DNA of 64,000 nt from an uncultured Prevotellaceae bacterium. Lineage in GTDB: Bacteria; Bacteroidota; Bacteroidia; Bacteroidales; Muribaculaceae. Numbering within the stretch: position 1 is the first letter of the stretch; every line of letters begins with the position of its first letter. Of this stretch, positions 44,351-52,493 are shown piece by piece. A program made the position numbers and the translations under genes. The stretch spans positions 1-64,000 of the forward strand of contig CALDIG010000303.1 of the NCBI GenBank assembly GCA_937904375.1, given 5' to 3'. Under the pieces are notes generated by a model that was given only the letters and a program-made list of their open reading frames with translations, was not told where the DNA came from and made no database searches.

Positions 44351-44374
44351 CGTCGCCTCAGAGTTGTGGCGACG
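44351..44374. terminator. Bidirectional hairpin between dapF and dnaX
   Basis: CGTCGCC (44351-44357) and GGCGACG (44368-44374) form a GC-rich stem with a 10-base loop. dapF ends 40 bases to its left and dnaX 19 bases to its right, so it can serve both convergent genes. Confidence 0.6.
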
Positions 44375-44392
44375 TTAATTGTGCATTCTGCA

Positions 44393-46153
44393 TTAGTTAA
44401 GCGTTAGCTGGAAATCGTCTATCATCTTGTTGAATTCGGGGTTGCGCTGGCGCATGTCGGCGACAATCTCGCGGTCGGTCTTGGCCATCGCTGACACGCC
44501 CTTTGGCGAAATCTTGGTTTCAAGGGCTACCATATCGTTGCCCACTTCGTTGCGCAGGAATTGGAGCAGCTTGGTCATATTGCTGTTGATGGCTTCGACC
44601 TGTGCAGTGTTCTCTACTTCAATAAGATAGGTGGTGTCGTTGACCTTTTGAGGCAATGAGTTGCGCATGGCGCTGAGCAAGATTATCTCGCCTGGATTTT
44701 GCTCCATGTAATGTTTCCAAGCCTCAACAAGTTGCTCGGCAGTGAACTGGGTGGTGTGACTGGGCGCGGCGGCTTTAAGGGCATCGCTGGCGGCAGTGGC
44801 TTGAGGTTGCTTATTGATAAGTATGCGCGGAGCGGTGGCTACGGGCTTAGGGGTTGCAGCAGGTTGGGAGGGGGTTGAAAATTGCGGTTTTGGCTGTGTG
44901 GGAGCTGATGCCTGAGCTTGTGCCGCTGGTTGAGCGGGGGCTTGCTGTGCCACAGGCTGTGGTGTGGCGGGAGCTGGAGCAGCTTGTGTTTGTGCAGCGG
45001 TGGGCGCAGCAGTTATCTTCTGCACTCGTGGTTGCGGTGGCTGCTGCACTGGCGTGCCGCCAATGAGCTGGCACAGCTTGATGAGCGTGAGCTCTACCAC
45101 AAACTGCTTGTTGCTGGTCTCGCGGTATTGCAAGTCGCAGCTGTTGCACAGGTCCATCGCCATATAGAAGAAGCGGTTGTTGAACTTTGATGCCTGTTTC
45201 ACATGGCGCTGGGCGATGTCGTTGTTCATCTCCAGCAGACCCACCGTCTGTGGCGTGCTGGCTACCATCAGGTCACGCAAGTGTTGGGCAAGGCCGTTGA
45301 TAAAGAACAGCGAGTCAAAGCCTTTGTCCCTGATTTCCTTATAGATGAGCAGCGATTGCGGCACGTCGCCAGTGAGGAATGCCTCGTCAAGGCGGAAGTA
45401 GTAGTCGTAGTCGAGAACATTGAGGTTTTCGATGGCGGCCTGATAGGTGATGTTGCCCTCGCTTGAGGCAAGCACCTGGTCAAAAATCGACAGGGCGTCG
45501 CGCATCGCGCCATCGGCCTTCTGCGCTATCACGTTCAACGCCGACGACTCGGCGGTCACTCCCTTGTCCTGGCAGATATATTGCAGCTGCTCCACGATGT
45601 CGGGCACCGTGATGCGAGCGAAGTCGTAGATCTGGCATCGCGACAGGATGGTGGGGATAATCTTCTGCTTCTCGGTGGTGGCGAGAATGAAAATGGCGTA
45701 GTGAGGCGGTTCCTCTAGGGTCTTCAGGAACGCGTTGAACGCAGCCTGCGACAGCATGTGAACCTCGTCGATGATAAACACGCGGTAGCGGCCTATCTGG
45801 GGTGGCACAAGCACCTGTTCAGTGAGGTTGCGGATGTCTTCCACCGAGTTGTTGCTCGCCGCGTCAAGCTCCAGGATGTTGTAGGAGCGCTGCTCGTTGA
45901 ACGCTTGGCACGACTCGCACTCGTTGCATGGCTCGCCGTCGGCTCCCAGATGCTCGCAGTTGATAGCCTTCGCAAAGATGCGCGCGCAGGTGGTCTTGCC
46001 CACGCCGCGAGGTCCGCAAAACAGGTAGGCGTGCGCCAGCTGCTCATTCTTGATGGCGGTTTTAAGGGTGTGAGTAAGAGCCTTCTGCCCCACTACAGTA
46101 GAAAAACTCGCTGGACGATATTTCCGCGCCGATACTATATAATTCTCGCTCAT
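44393..46153 (-). CDS. dnaX: DNA polymerase III gamma/tau subunit
   Basis: The 586-residue protein is the clamp-loader ATPase of the replicative polymerase. It starts MSENYIVSARKYRPASFSTV; sixteen upstream in-frame codons overlap the promoter. Walker A is CGPRGVGKTTCARIF near residue 46, the zinc module has cysteines in NCEHLGADGEPCNECESC, and Walker B/DExx is FIIDEVHMLSQAAF, followed by LEEPPHYAIFILATTE. After the clamp-loader body comes a Pro/Ala/Gln-rich linker of about 100 residues (near 365-460), then a short C-terminal domain (VEAWKHYMEQNPG). The intact gene has a broken copy of part of itself at 48820-48957, beyond the GH3 gene. Confidence 0.96.
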   Translation of the reverse strand: MSENYIVSARKYRPASFSTVVGQKALTHTLKTAIKNEQLAHAYLFCGPRGVGKTTCARIFAKAINCEHLGADGEPCNECESCQAFNEQRSYNILELDAASNNSVEDIRNLTEQVLVPPQIGRYRVFIIDEVHMLSQAAFNAFLKTLEEPPHYAIFILATTEKQKIIPTILSRCQIYDFARITVPDIVEQLQYICQDKGVTAESSALNVIAQKADGAMRDALSIFDQVLASSEGNITYQAAIENLNVLDYDYYFRLDEAFLTGDVPQSLLIYKEIRDKGFDSLFFINGLAQHLRDLMVASTPQTVGLLEMNNDIAQRHVKQASKFNNRFFYMAMDLCNSCDLQYRETSNKQFVVELTLIKLCQLIGGTPVQQPPQPRVQKITAAPTAAQTQAAPAPATPQPVAQQAPAQPAAQAQASAPTQPKPQFSTPSQPAATPKPVATAPRILINKQPQATAASDALKAAAPSHTTQFTAEQLVEAWKHYMEQNPGEIILLSAMRNSLPQKVNDTTYLIEVENTAQVEAINSNMTKLLQFLRNEVGNDMVALETKISPKGVSAMAKTDREIVADMRQRNPEFNKMIDDFQLTLN

Positions 46154-46178
46154 GATGTGCAGTTTTTTTATTCGCTCA

Positions 46179-46186
46179 CAAAGATA
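46179..46186 (-). promoter_or_regulatory. -7 box (TATCTTTG) of dnaX
   Basis: The minus-strand TATCTTTG lies 26 bases before the ATG at 46153. The box and its surroundings are also recognisable in the dnaX scar at 48930-48957, with changes. Confidence 0.65.
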
Positions 46187-46315
46187 CAACTTTTGCCGCA
46201 ATTTAAAGCCGTCTTGCTACTTTTTTTCAAAAAATGAGTTCATGCGAATGTTCATTCTTTTTGGATTGGCAGGCTTTGGATATTGCAAGAACCTCTAAAT
46301 TGGTAAGAGACAAGG

Positions 46316-48637
46316 TTATTGGGTTTGAACTTTATACCTTTGAGTTCGTTCGTCGTTAATTAATCCGTTCCAGTTCAAACCGTGAGCGAAGTCGTAGATG
46401 TTTCCGTCACTGTCAACGTGCGGAATCATGTCGCGTGGAGCGTCCTCGGCTTGTGACTCAACCGTTAGCATGTCGGCAGGTATCTGGAATGGGAGCAGTC
46501 CTTGTGGCTCAAACCGTCCGGCGATGATGTCGAGTTTCGCCTTATTCTGAATACCGAAGCAGAAAAGAATCGCATCGGCCATCGGCTCAAATTCCGCCAC
46601 AACGGCAGGTCGGGTGATGTTGAGCGTAACAATCACAGGTTTTGTTCCCATTTTCTTTTTGGTTTCCAATACGAGTTCCAAATCGCTTTCATTGTGGGTA
46701 TGTACAGTTTTCCCCCGGTAACTGCGGTCGTTTGTTTTCTCTTTGGGGTCACCACCGGCAAGGCTTGGCTGGCGTGCATTGTTTGCGGTGTAGGGGCGAT
46801 ATTGCAGACTGATGGGCATATAACCATTACCTCCCGATTCCAAATCATTGCGTGAATAGCCGAATCCGCCCAATGGCTCGTCAATGTCAACCAGGGCAAA
46901 GTCGGCTTCATCGGGATTGTCGGTTACACGGAAATATTGTTCTACTAACTCACGGCGTAGGGGATAGTCATAGTGGGCTTTATATTTTTCGCCCCAAAAG
47001 CCTGTCATTTCAGGATAATGGCGTTTGGGCAGATACACAGTGACTTGCTCTTTCATGGGGAGGCAGTGATTGTGGTTCTTTCCCATTACAACAGAGCGTA
47101 ATTGCGCGGTGTAACCCTCTTGCATAAATTCGGGATTGCCCACCACACGCGTTGCCTCATCAGGGTCAACGTAGGGGTTCTCAAACAGACCGAGACGAAA
47201 GATATTCAACAGCAGCCGTCGCGCACTGTTCTCAAACCGTTCTCGTGCACTTTGCTCACCGTGGTTCGCCGCCCAAATGCGGTAAGCGGCAAGCACGGGT
47301 TCTTTGTCTTGATTGCCGCCGAACTGGTCAACACCAGCAAGCAAGGCGCGATAATGTCGTTCCGCAATACTCAGATTCTCTACGCCCCAAGGTTTTCCCC
47401 AATGCTTATCTACTGCGGCATAGTCGCCAGTCACAACCCAGTCGGTACACACTACGCCATCGTAACCTTGTTGCTTGCGCAGCAACTCGGTGATGATGTA
47501 TCGGCTGTAGTTCATAGCCACGTTGTCGCCACTGGGGTCGATGTTCCACGGAATAGTGTAAAAAGGCATTACTGCACTGGCTCTGCCAGTGGGGCCGTCA
47601 AGACTGAAAGCACCTTCGGTAAATGGAAGTAATCGCATGGCAAACTTCCCTGCCGGGTAAATCGCATATTTCCCGAAGCAATAATGCGAGTCACGTCCAC
47701 CCTCCTCCGAGCCACCACCTGGCCAGTGCTTTACCATAGTGTTCACGCTGTGGTAGCCCCATCCGTCGGCTATGTGCGCCTCGCCCGAGCTTGTTTGGAA
47801 ACCGTCGCAATAGGCTTTTGCGTAATCGGTCACTAACAGCGGGTCTTCGCTGAAGCAGCCGAGGTTTCGCCTCCAGCGTGGCTCGGTGGCAAGATCAACT
47901 TGCGGTGACAAGGCTGTGGTGATGCCCAAGGCGCGGTATTCTCGTGACGCTATTTCTCCAAAACGCCTGATTAGTGTTGGATCCATAATAGCGCCAAGAC
48001 CTATCGGGCGTGGCCATAGCGAGATTTGTCCTCCTCCACCGGCAAGGAACTCGTCGGCAGTAGCGGTCTCATTGCGAGGGTCGCTACTGTTATTGCAAGG
48101 CACGCCATGCCCAAGCCCCTCAACGAGTGCCTGCGCTTGGTTGTTCCAACGTGCTGCTGTAGCCGGGCTTTCGACCTTTGTCACGAGTACGGCACGCACG
48201 TTGTCGTTGATTAGGAATGCTTTTTGTACATCGGTCAGTTCCCACGGTTTTGCTCCGCTCTGTTCAAAGGTTTTTCCACCATAAACATCACCAGTAGTCT
48301 GTGGAATGGGCTGGTGTCCACTGTAGAGCATTAACCCTGCAATCTCTTCCACTGTGAGACGTTTGGCAAGGTCGGCGGCTCGCTGCGAGGCAGGCAACCT
48401 CCAGTCCTCGTATGGCTCAAGCCTTCCGTTGCCACTTAGGTCCTTAAAGGCGAGACCGTCAACAGTGATAATTTTCAAGCCACTTGCGGGGCTGTAACCT
48501 AGCGTGGGACCGTTCTGCTGATGAACAAGGCAGTAGCCCTCTTTATGTTCCACATTGAGTGGTTCACTTGGCAATTCGGGATTGTTGGATATGGAGTTGG
48601 CTATAGTCACGATTGATAAGATGACGGAAAGAAACAT
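46316..48637 (-). CDS. Glycoside hydrolase family 3 (beta-glucosidase/xylosidase-like)
   Basis: The 773-residue protein begins with a short hydrophobic signal (MFLSVILSIVTIANSISN), so it is probably periplasmic. The GH3 N-terminal barrel contains LPASQRAADLAKRLTVEEIA, GLMLYSGHQ, KHWPGGGSEEGGRDSH (substrate-binding region) and GVVCTDWVVTGDY, whose Asp is the catalytic nucleophile. The C-terminal GH3 sandwich includes KPVIVTLNITRPAVVAEFEP and LPFQIPADMLTVESQ. Exact sugar specificity cannot be read from this. It is transcribed towards dnaX; its other side is bordered by a dnaX scar, suggesting that the gene entered this spot by an event that duplicated dnaX sequence. Confidence 0.93.
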   Translation of the reverse strand: MFLSVILSIVTIANSISNNPELPSEPLNVEHKEGYCLVHQQNGPTLGYSPASGLKIITVDGLAFKDLSGNGRLEPYEDWRLPASQRAADLAKRLTVEEIAGLMLYSGHQPIPQTTGDVYGGKTFEQSGAKPWELTDVQKAFLINDNVRAVLVTKVESPATAARWNNQAQALVEGLGHGVPCNNSSDPRNETATADEFLAGGGGQISLWPRPIGLGAIMDPTLIRRFGEIASREYRALGITTALSPQVDLATEPRWRRNLGCFSEDPLLVTDYAKAYCDGFQTSSGEAHIADGWGYHSVNTMVKHWPGGGSEEGGRDSHYCFGKYAIYPAGKFAMRLLPFTEGAFSLDGPTGRASAVMPFYTIPWNIDPSGDNVAMNYSRYIITELLRKQQGYDGVVCTDWVVTGDYAAVDKHWGKPWGVENLSIAERHYRALLAGVDQFGGNQDKEPVLAAYRIWAANHGEQSARERFENSARRLLLNIFRLGLFENPYVDPDEATRVVGNPEFMQEGYTAQLRSVVMGKNHNHCLPMKEQVTVYLPKRHYPEMTGFWGEKYKAHYDYPLRRELVEQYFRVTDNPDEADFALVDIDEPLGGFGYSRNDLESGGNGYMPISLQYRPYTANNARQPSLAGGDPKEKTNDRSYRGKTVHTHNESDLELVLETKKKMGTKPVIVTLNITRPAVVAEFEPMADAILFCFGIQNKAKLDIIAGRFEPQGLLPFQIPADMLTVESQAEDAPRDMIPHVDSDGNIYDFAHGLNWNGLINDERTQRYKVQTQ

Positions 48638-48676
48638 AAATTGTTATCTGGAAACTGATTAATGCTTTTTGTATCA

Positions 48677-48725
48677 TTATGGCGCACTGCCATAATAATG
48701 CTGAAATAATAGGTTTACAAAGGTA
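48677..48725 (-). promoter_or_regulatory. Promoter and palindrome of the GH3 gene
   Basis: The minus strand gives TACCTTTG at 48718-48725. TTATGGC (48677-48683) and GCCATAA (48689-48695) form a perfect palindrome around GCACT, lying between the box and the ATG at 48637. This is a plausible operator for sugar-responsive control. Confidence 0.5.
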
Positions 48726-48819
48726 AGCATTTTTCCTCAACCTAAGGTCTTTTGATATGCAAAAACTCAAAGATGTACTGGTGTGACATTGGTGAGGCGA
48801 ACCCCATTGACTCCATAGG

Positions 48820-48957
48820 GTCGCTCAGGTGCTGGGCAAGCCCGTTGATAAAGAACATCGAGTCAAAGCCTTTGTCCCTGACGTCCTTGTATGTAATTCT
48901 CGCTTATAATGTGCCGGTTTTTATAATTGCTCACAAAGAAACAACTCTTGCCGCAAT
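48820..48957 (-). pseudogene. dnaX scar: internal piece joined to the 5' end
   Basis: Bases 48820-48893 match dnaX 45271-45344 (shared GTTGATAAAGAACA and GAGTCAAAGCCTTTGTCCCT), and 48893-48957 match the dnaX start and leader at 46137-46205 (TAATTCTCGCT, GCTCACAAAGA, CAACT, TTGCCGCAATTT). About 790 bases between the two parts are missing, and the start ATG reads ATA. It is a non-coding remnant of a second dnaX copy. Confidence 0.88.
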
Positions 48958-49030
48958 TTTCACCACCTCACCAATTTTTTTGAAGGAATGGGAAAAGGTG
49001 TGGTTCTCTTTGTCGTAAAAAGCTACGATA

Positions 49031-49182
49031 ATCAGCCAAAAGTGTACTTCTTTTACTACTTTTTGTTGGAAACTTTACCTCACAAATCAGCCAAAAGTGT
49101 ACTTTTTGACTACTTTTGGCTGGAAACTATGCCTTACAAATCAGCCAAAAGTACACTTTTTTACCCACTTTTGGCTGAAAAA
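49031..49182. repeat. Three tandem ~55-bp units, each with an AGCCAAAAGT palindrome
   Basis: Units start at 49031, 49086 and 49140. Each begins ATCAGCCAAAAGT; units 2 and 3 contain the complementary ACTTTTGGCT (49112-49121 and 49167-49176), while unit 1 has decayed. The array ends about 40 bases before the -7 box of the downstream ATPase, consistent with an operator or silencer array. Confidence 0.85.
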
Positions 49183-49218
49183 CTCGGTTTTTTTCTTGTT
49201 TGATTAAAATATTAATAT

Positions 49219-49226
49219 TATTTTTG
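49219..49226 (+). promoter_or_regulatory. -7 box (TATTTTTG) of the ATPase at 49255
   Basis: TATTTTTG lies 29 bases before the ATG, immediately after the palindromic array. Confidence 0.55.
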
Positions 49227-49254
49227 TTGCCTAAAAATAAATAACTTTACTACT

Positions 49255-50688
49255 ATGGAGAAGCTGATAGGAAGAAATAGAGAAATAGCAGAACTTGAGA
49301 GATGTTTCTACTCTGAGCGATCGGAGTTCATTGTTGTGTCTGGTCGAAGAAGAATTGGTAAAACTTTTCTCGTGAATAACGTCTTGAAAAATAGGATAAC
49401 GTTGTCTTATGTGGGGTCGCACAAATCGCCCAAGGAACGCCAGCTAAAAAAGTTTGCTCAATCAATGCATCAAGCTGGTATTTGCAATGTGTTGCCTCAA
49501 CTACAGTCTTGGTATGACGCTTTTGATGCACTTGAAGCCACATTGCCAACAATAAAAGCAAAAAAGAAAGTTATATTTTTTGATGAAATGCCTTGGATTG
49601 ACACGCAGGGCAGCGAATTTGTTGCGGCTTTGGAAGATTTTTGGAACGGATGGGCATCGCTTCGTGATGATATAATGCTTGTTGCATGTGGCTCGGCAAC
49701 ATCTTGGCTTGTTGACCATCTTTTGGAAAATCAAGGTGGATTGCACAATAGGGTTACATCGCGCATTTCGCTACAACCGTTCAACCTCAACGAGTGCAAA
49801 CAATACATTGATAATAAAAAAGGAACGTGGGACAACTATCAAATAGCACAGATGTATATGTACATCGGTGGTGTGCCTTTCTACTGGAGTCTGATAGATT
49901 TTTCAAAAGGTATTACCGAGAATGTCGATAATCTCTTTTTCATGCCTGGAGCGAAACTACAGGGAGAATTTGACGAACTATATCAAGTGCTTTTTAAGAA
50001 TTCTGACGATTATGTTGCAATAATGAGATTGCTGTCTGATCACCGCGAAGGACTTTCACGGCAGCAGATTGCAAATGAACTTGGTGCAACAGGGGGAACA
50101 CTAAGCAAGCGATTGGTGAACCTAGAACGGTGCAACTTCATCATGACCCAAACCCCAACAGGGAAAAAACGCAATGGCACAATCTATCGTGCTTGCGACT
50201 TCTATACTCTTTTCTATTTTCGTTTTATTGAACATGAGCATCAGTTTGTGAAACATTACTGGAACTCAAAAATGACATCACAAAGTGTAGCGATTTGGCA
50301 AGGACTGACGTTTGAACTAATTGGAATGACACACATAGACCAAATAAGAATGGCGTTAGGAATATATGGAATAAACATTAATTGCTCGGCATGGCGTTCG
50401 AGCGATGTGACCGAGACAGGAAAAAAAGCACAAATAGATTTGGTGGTAGAGCGTGCCGACCATGTTACACATTTGTATGAATTCAAATTCTCTTCAGGAG
50501 AGTATGTAATAACTTCAGATTATGCTCAAAAACTTAGAGAAAGGTTGGGCATATATCGTAGTCAAACTAAGACCCGCGACACACTGCTCACTACATTTGT
50601 AACACCATTTGGAGTCAACAAGGGTAAAAACTATTCTATAGTTCAAAGCGAAATTACACTTGATCAACTTTTTTGGAAGACTCCATAA
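49255..50688 (+). CDS. DUF234-type archaeal-ATPase family protein with PD-(D/E)XK-like C-terminus
   Basis: The protein has 477 residues. It starts MEKLIGRNREIAELERCFYS. Walker A is GRRRIGKTFL near residue 31 and Walker B KVIFFDEMPWID near 104, with LVACGSATSWLVDHLL as the sensor-like segment. A winged helix lies near 265-295 (LSRQQIANELGATGGTLSKR, LVNLERCNFI). The last 100 residues carry a DUF234/nuclease-like core, AQIDLVVERADHVTHLYEFK, then FSSGEY, with D and ExK in place. It belongs to the ATPase_2/DUF234 group common in Bacteroidetes and archaea; function unknown. It is a single-gene unit beside the dnaX scar, with a striking three-unit palindromic array in front. Confidence 0.87.
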   Translation: MEKLIGRNREIAELERCFYSERSEFIVVSGRRRIGKTFLVNNVLKNRITLSYVGSHKSPKERQLKKFAQSMHQAGICNVLPQLQSWYDAFDALEATLPTIKAKKKVIFFDEMPWIDTQGSEFVAALEDFWNGWASLRDDIMLVACGSATSWLVDHLLENQGGLHNRVTSRISLQPFNLNECKQYIDNKKGTWDNYQIAQMYMYIGGVPFYWSLIDFSKGITENVDNLFFMPGAKLQGEFDELYQVLFKNSDDYVAIMRLLSDHREGLSRQQIANELGATGGTLSKRLVNLERCNFIMTQTPTGKKRNGTIYRACDFYTLFYFRFIEHEHQFVKHYWNSKMTSQSVAIWQGLTFELIGMTHIDQIRMALGIYGININCSAWRSSDVTETGKKAQIDLVVERADHVTHLYEFKFSSGEYVITSDYAQKLRERLGIYRSQTKTRDTLLTTFVTPFGVNKGKNYSIVQSEITLDQLFWKTP

Positions 50689-51120
50689 AGAAAGAACTCA
50701 AATCACTCTTTTTCCTGTTTTCCGCACATTCTGATTTTAAGAAAAAAGAGACTTGATTTTCAACAATATAACTCTAAGATTTTGAGGATTTGGGTGTCTC
50801 ACGGTAAAAATCACATGCGTCTTTAACATCTTGAGGAAAAACATACGGCGAATGTGCTTGATTTGAGAATTATTGATTATTAGCGTTTTATAAAATGTCT
50901 CAACACTAACACAGTTTTTTGCGGATGACACCTTCTGACTTCGGCACTTTTTTCTGCCATCTAATAGCGGGCATTGAGAATCAGCCATTTAGCTCAAAAA
51001 CAAGGGTGACGCATAGCCGAAGTCAGGAAATTCGTAGAACTAACGTTGAATAACAGTATTTAAGCATCTAATGAGATTGTACATTCTCTAACCTCTAAAC
51101 TTGAATAACAGTATTATTAA
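50689..51120. other. Gene-free spacer with small repeats
   Basis: No credible gene was seen. CTGACTTCGG (50935-50944) has an inverted partner CCGAAGTCAG (51017-51026), and TTGAATAACAGTATT occurs twice in direct orientation (51046-51060 and 51101-51115), the second just after the TolC stop. These may be remnants of a small element or RNA structures. Confidence 0.5.
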
Positions 51121-52482
51121 CTATAGGGTATTTGTCGTGTATTTGAGGCTGAAGTAATTATAAATCATTTCAGCACGAGCATTGACTAATGAAATCTCGG
51201 CTGCCAGCAGAAGATTGGAAGCATCTATCATGTCGGTGAGTAGTGCTAACCCATTTTGATATCTGTTATTTACTACATTGTAGTTTTGTTTTGCCAGTTC
51301 GAGTTGTTTCTCTTGGGTGGTAACTTCAGTCATCGATGTAATGATTTTTGAATAGCATGAGTTCACATCGATGTCTAAGTGTTCACGAACAAGGGACTCT
51401 TGCTGTCGTGACATATCAGCTTCGATGCGTGCATGTGTAACATGATTCTTGTTTTTCCACAAACTTGACAAGTTATATTTCATACCAATGCCCACAAACC
51501 ATGTGTTTACGTTGGCGTTAACAGGAATGAGGTCGTTGGTGAACGGGCCGAAGAAATTATCCTCAACCACAACAGCGATTTTAGGTAATGACTCCGCCTT
51601 GGTTGCTATAATCTTTTGCTCTGCAATCTCAGTGGCAACCGATGCTTGTTTGAGTGCAATGTGGTTGTTTTGGGCGATGTCCAGCCAATGACTTTGTGGC
51701 GCCACAGCTCTTATTGCTTGATATTCATTTTCTAGAGCAAGAGAGTCGGGTTCAAAGACAACATCCGAAGGCTGATGCAGCATGGTGGTCAGTTGGTGAT
51801 TGATGATGCTCTTTGCCTCCGAGAGTTTGACCTTCGATAATTCCATGTCCTGCAATTGCACCTGATAACGCGTCACGTCGTTGCGCAAAGCGGTTCCTTG
51901 CTCATAACGCGACTGCATATTGTCGATTAACTTATTTGTGAGCGCAATGTTTTTGTCAATGACGGTAATCTGGTTATTGAGTTTATACAAGTCCAAGTAC
52001 AGGCCAGCGATAAGAAACCTCACTTCCTGCCTGTTTTTCTCCACATCAAGCTTCGCCATTTGCTCATTCAGTTCGGCCATTTTAATGCCTGCCGTGATAG
52101 CTCCACCGGCATAAACAACTTGTGATGCCTTTATTGAAAACATATTGCCCCAATGAGGAGTGCTCTGTTGTCCAAGCTCTACCTTTTGTGGACCTAAGCC
52201 AGGAATCACCACATCGGTAAATCCCATAGTAGAAAAGCCGCGACTCATAAGAGTGGCATCACCAATATAGCTCTCGCTCAGGCTCACTTCCACACTTGGA
52301 AGGCGAGCGCTACGAGCCTCGTCCACAGCAGTGCTGGCTGCCATTAATCCCATTTGGCTGACGAGGATTTTAGTGGTCTGCCGGTCGGCAAGGTCATATA
52401 GTTGCTGCAATGTGATAGTTTGCTGACCAAATCCAGTAACAGCCAGTAGATATAATGAGAAAAAGAAAACAAATCGATACAT
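51121..52482 (-). CDS. TolC-family outer-membrane efflux protein
   Basis: The 453-residue protein has a signal peptide (MYRFVFFFSLYLLAVTGFGQ) and the two-fold helical repeat of the OEP/TolC family: LQQLYDLADRQTTKILVSQM and AVDEARSARLPSVEVSLS at the start of the first repeat, then NHIALKQASVATEIAEQKII, ATKAESLPKIAVV in the second. The long coiled helices end in YNVVNNRYQNGLALLTDMID. It forms the outer-membrane channel of a tripartite pump. It is last in an operon with the two genes upstream (MFS pump 11 bases before, then the adaptor). Confidence 0.92.
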   Translation of the reverse strand: MYRFVFFFSLYLLAVTGFGQQTITLQQLYDLADRQTTKILVSQMGLMAASTAVDEARSARLPSVEVSLSESYIGDATLMSRGFSTMGFTDVVIPGLGPQKVELGQQSTPHWGNMFSIKASQVVYAGGAITAGIKMAELNEQMAKLDVEKNRQEVRFLIAGLYLDLYKLNNQITVIDKNIALTNKLIDNMQSRYEQGTALRNDVTRYQVQLQDMELSKVKLSEAKSIINHQLTTMLHQPSDVVFEPDSLALENEYQAIRAVAPQSHWLDIAQNNHIALKQASVATEIAEQKIIATKAESLPKIAVVVEDNFFGPFTNDLIPVNANVNTWFVGIGMKYNLSSLWKNKNHVTHARIEADMSRQQESLVREHLDIDVNSCYSKIITSMTEVTTQEKQLELAKQNYNVVNNRYQNGLALLTDMIDASNLLLAAEISLVNARAEMIYNYFSLKYTTNTL

Positions 52483-52493
52483 ATTTTTTCTTA

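Noticed and set aside
48752..49018. Plus-strand open frame of 88 codons
   Set aside because: It covers the dnaX scar and spacer and has no protein-like features.
49031..49182. Possible small CRISPR array
   Set aside because: Only three units, with spacer parts similar to each other and no cas genes in the window.
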